Shown piece after piece: positions 6,969 through 8,616 of a DNA stretch of 8,616 bases. The stretch spans positions 1-8,616 of the forward strand of contig DASWUD010000078.1 in the NCBI GenBank assembly GCA_036401755.1. Direction: 5' to 3'. Origin of the DNA: DASWUD01 sp036401755 (GTDB lineage: Bacteria > Pseudomonadota > Gammaproteobacteria > Thiohalomonadales > Thiohalomonadaceae). The position numbers and the translations under genes are program-made. The notes beneath the pieces are model-generated. The model saw only the letters and a list, made by a program, of their open reading frames with translations, ran no database searches and was not told the DNA's origin. Position 1 is the first letter of the stretch, and each line of letters begins with the position of its first letter.

Positions 6969-7001
6969 AAAAAATCGTTGGAGTACGTGTGCCGCGCACT
7001 C
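6969..7001 (-). terminator. terminator-like hairpin between cyclase and regulator
   Basis: On the minus strand GAGTGCG (6995-7001) and CGTACTC (6981-6987) pair over seven bases with one G-U, around a seven-base loop. Six T residues (6969-6974) follow after a six-base spacer. The spacer is longer than usual, so termination may be partial, acting as an attenuator that lowers regulator expression relative to the cyclase. Confidence 0.35.
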
Positions 7002-7011
7002 GGAAGCAGAG

Positions 7012-7653
7012 TTACAGCGGATAGAACACCCGATAGGCCGACTGCGCCCCCGATGGCACCTGCTCCAGCTGACCGACCGTGACTCCCGCGGGCAAACCAC
7101 CCAGGCGACAGATCTCTTCCAGCGCATCAGCGGTCAACAACACCTCCCACGAGGTGGCCATGTCCTCGCCCAGCTTGGAGGCAGCATTCACCTCGGCGCC
7201 GAACACATCATGGTCGCCGATGCGCAAGATGCGTCCATAGCCTAGCCCCACACAGAGCAGGATCTGCTCGGTCTCCTCCCGCCCCTGGTTATACTCCTTG
7301 ACGCAGCGCTGCATCTCCAGGCTGCAATCGAGTGCCTTCTGCGCGCTGCGGAAGATCACCATCAGGCTGTCACCCTCGCTCTTCACCAGAATGCCGTCGA
7401 AACGTTCAATGCATGGCACCAGCACCCGTTGCGATTCGAAAATGGTCTGCAGAAAATGGATGATGCCAAACTCGGCCACACGCCGCGAAAAGCCAGTCAG
7501 ATCGGTAAACATCACGGCCCACTGCTCGCCGAACAGATCCCAAATGCGCGTATCGATCTGTGCTTTGTCGGCTCCCGGCTGCAGCCGTTCTTGAATGAGC
7601 TTCTCCAAGCGATCTTGTGAGGCATTGGTGACGACTTGGTAGACATAGGGCAT
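7012..7653 (-). CDS. soluble class III adenylate/guanylate cyclase-domain protein
   Basis: Predicted cytoplasmic enzyme that cyclises ATP (or GTP) to cAMP (or cGMP). Of 213 residues, about 45-175 form the class III catalytic domain. The two metal-binding aspartates are Asp51 (VMFTDLTGFS) and Asp95 (KSEGDSLMVIF). Lys91 and Asp149 (GDHDVFGAEVNAASK) sit where adenine-selecting Lys and Asp occur in adenylate cyclases, so ATP is the favoured substrate. The transition-state Asn is Asn156, but the usual Arg four residues later is Lys160. There is no signal peptide, membrane helix, HAMP, GAF or CHASE domain, only about 45 residues before the domain and a short tail, which is smaller than most regulated cyclases. 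The ATG at 7653 is preceded by AGGAAAG at proper spacing. It lies between the YecA-family gene and the zinc-ribbon regulator, likely in one operon. Confidence 0.85.
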   Translation of the reverse strand: MPYVYQVVTNASQDRLEKLIQERLQPGADKAQIDTRIWDLFGEQWAVMFTDLTGFSRRVAEFGIIHFLQTIFESQRVLVPCIERFDGILVKSEGDSLMVIFRSAQKALDCSLEMQRCVKEYNQGREETEQILLCVGLGYGRILRIGDHDVFGAEVNAASKLGEDMATSWEVLLTADALEEICRLGGLPAGVTVGQLEQVPSGAQSAYRVFYPL

Positions 7654-7770
7654 GGTGCTTTCCTGGAAAAAGGCCGCTGCGGTTGCGGCAACAGGGTAAC
7701 CCGGCGAAGGCCCAAAACCAACATGGCCAGCGGTGATACAGGTCGTATGGTGAGCCGCAGGCCATGTAAT

Positions 7771-8379
7771 TTATTGCTGCAGGCGCCGTGCCTGCCAGTA
7801 GTTATGAATCGCACGCGCAGCCGGGCCGATCTCCTGCTTGAGCACGGCATGCTCCTGCTCATTGAGGTTTGCAAGAAGTCTGCCGCCCCACTCATTGGTG
7901 AAAATGTCGATGGGCATCAACAGGCCGAGCATCTCGTCGCCTCCGCACTCCCAGAGCTCCGGCGCCAGTCTGATCCCGCGCATATAACCCATGCACCACT
8001 CATGGACGAGGGTATAGCGTTTACCCTCGAGCTCGCTCTCGGTGAAGAGGGGGACAAATTTCGGATCGGGATAGAGCAAGGCGGTGGCGATGCCGTTCAT
8101 GTAGCGGGAGAACAGGGTGAAAACACGTTCGAAGGCATGTGCTGACAGCCATACCGGCTCCACATCACCCCATACCGCCGACAACCAGCGCGACGGAGCG
8201 ACCTCGGCCGGCCCGCTGACGATGGCGGTAAAGAAGCCGTTGAGTGCGGAGAGGGTCACGATCCCTTCGTCGCGCCCCTCCACGTAGGTCTCCCCGGGGT
8301 CAGTCTCGCCGCGATACAACAGAAACCTGGCGAGTTCGTACCGCTCCGCCTCATCCAGCGGTGGCATCGGGAGGGTCAT
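7771..8379 (-). CDS. UPF0149/YecA-YgfB family protein
   Basis: Member of the YecA/YgfB family (UPF0149), small, mainly helical proteins common in gammaproteobacteria and without a fully settled biochemical role. The 202-residue product carries the family blocks: LSALNGFFTAIVSGP (43-57), SRWLSAVWGD (63-72) and HEWCMGYMRGIRLAPELW (126-143). It lacks the C-terminal SEC-C zinc motif found in E. coli YecA and so is closer to YgfB in layout. The frame is open to an ATG at 8424 and passes another ATG at 8397, but AAAGGAG (8386-8392) lies six bases before the ATG at 8379, and the family similarity begins there, so that start is chosen. The cyclase follows 117 bases downstream without a clear terminator between them. 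Confidence 0.88.
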   Translation of the reverse strand: MTLPMPPLDEAERYELARFLLYRGETDPGETYVEGRDEGIVTLSALNGFFTAIVSGPAEVAPSRWLSAVWGDVEPVWLSAHAFERVFTLFSRYMNGIATALLYPDPKFVPLFTESELEGKRYTLVHEWCMGYMRGIRLAPELWECGGDEMLGLLMPIDIFTNEWGGRLLANLNEQEHAVLKQEIGPAARAIHNYWQARRLQQ

Positions 8380-8385
8380 CGCTAA

Positions 8386-8392
8386 CTCCTTT
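8386..8392 (-). promoter_or_regulatory. ribosome binding site that decides the YecA-family start
   Basis: AAAGGAG on the minus strand, six bases before the ATG at 8379. The alternative starts at 8397 and 8424 have nothing comparable, and the 8397 start would place this site inside the coding region. Confidence 0.8.
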
Positions 8393-8403
8393 GACATTTC
8401 GTG

Positions 8404-8418
8404 GCGGCTGTAAGCCGC
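8404..8418 (-). promoter_or_regulatory. 5'-UTR hairpin before the YecA-family gene
   Basis: GCGGCT and AGCCGC form a perfect 6-base stem around a three-base loop. It lies 11 bases upstream of the ribosome binding site and downstream of the candidate -10 box, so it would sit near the 5' end of the mRNA. It may stabilise the transcript or affect ribosome access. Confidence 0.4.
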
Positions 8419-8427
8419 AACCATGGG

Positions 8428-8462
8428 TCACACCTGAACTATAGTTGGTTTATCCGGTGTGA
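8428..8462 (-). promoter_or_regulatory. candidate promoter with nested inverted repeats
   Basis: TCACACC (8428-8434) and GGTGTGA (8456-8462) are perfect 7-base inverted arms 21 bases apart. Between them lies the perfect palindrome AACTATAGTT (8437-8446), which contains TATAGT, a good -10 box on the minus strand (8438-8443). No convincing -35 box is placed 16-18 bases upstream, as expected for an activator-dependent promoter. This is the likely control region of the YecA-cyclase cluster. Confidence 0.4.
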
Positions 8463-8616
8463 TCGTCACGAGAGGCAGATTGCGGCGCGAGTGGGGCGTG
8501 TCGAAGATAACGTTCAGCGCCGGTTGCCGCTTACCCCGTCAGAGCAAACCTCTGCCAATGGCGCAAGTAATGAGATGAAGATAAGCCAAACGCACGCGGC
8601 CACGAGCGAGAGCACC
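8463..8616. other. right-edge sequence, no supported gene
   Basis: Several short frames are open to the window edge on the minus strand, including one of 33 codons ending at 8514 with a hydrophobic stretch (LVAACVWLIFISLLAPLA). It could be the tail of a membrane protein encoded beyond the edge, but more than one frame is open and there is too little to decide. Confidence 0.3.

Noticed and set aside
7673..7689. GCCGC/GCGGC hairpin between the YecA-family gene and the cyclase
   Set aside because: Five pairs with a seven-base loop in GC-rich DNA and no T-run after the stem; easily due to chance.
8459..8470. CRP-like half sites TGTGA and TCACG
   Set aside because: They are only three bases apart, whereas a CRP site needs a six-base spacer, and the second half deviates from TCACA.
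8514..8615. Hydrophobic 33-codon minus-strand frame open to the right edge
   Set aside because: More than one minus-strand frame is open to the edge, and there is no start, ribosome binding site or family match, so it is not called as a gene.

Overview
The window looks like chromosome of a GC-rich gammaproteobacterium (about 60% G+C by eye). The UPF0149/YecA-family protein and the ChaA-type antiporter both fit that group. The lineage is an inference from gene content, and no rRNA, tRNA, phage or IS gene is present to sharpen it. Every gene I can support lies on the minus strand, so transcription runs from high to low coordinates. The long plus-strand reading frames are antisense shadows of GC-rich genes.

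Layout in the direction of transcription. (1) 8379-6673: a three-gene cluster of a UPF0149/YecA-family protein, a small soluble class III nucleotidyl cyclase, and a 94-residue winged-helix plus zinc-ribbon regulator of a type best known from archaea. It is preceded by a region with nested inverted repeats, a -10-like box and a 5'-UTR hairpin. A terminator-like hairpin sits between the cyclase and the regulator. (2) 6672-6393: an AT-richer 280-base gap with an imperfect direct repeat, a possible small plus-strand reading frame and a fair sigma70-type promoter. (3) 6392-4479: a 637-residue protein not matched with certainty to a named family. Its middle and C-terminal parts follow ATP-dependent PEP carboxykinase motif by motif, but the phosphate-binding loop is missing from its normal place and an HprK-like one (GDSRTGKS) lies at the extreme C-terminus. 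(4) 4314-3232: a ChaA-type Ca2+(Na+,K+)/H+ antiporter with its own candidate promoter and a strong ribosome binding site. (5) 2998-1: a two-gene ABC export module, a LolD/MacB-type ATPase followed 2 bases later by a large FtsX/MacB-type permease that runs off the left edge.

The genes form separate units rather than one pathway. The ABC pair clearly works together. The cyclase, regulator and YecA-family protein are probably co-transcribed, at least in part. No functional link between the PEPCK/HprK-like protein and the antiporter can be shown. The most notable item is the PEPCK/HprK-like protein with its relocated P-loop.
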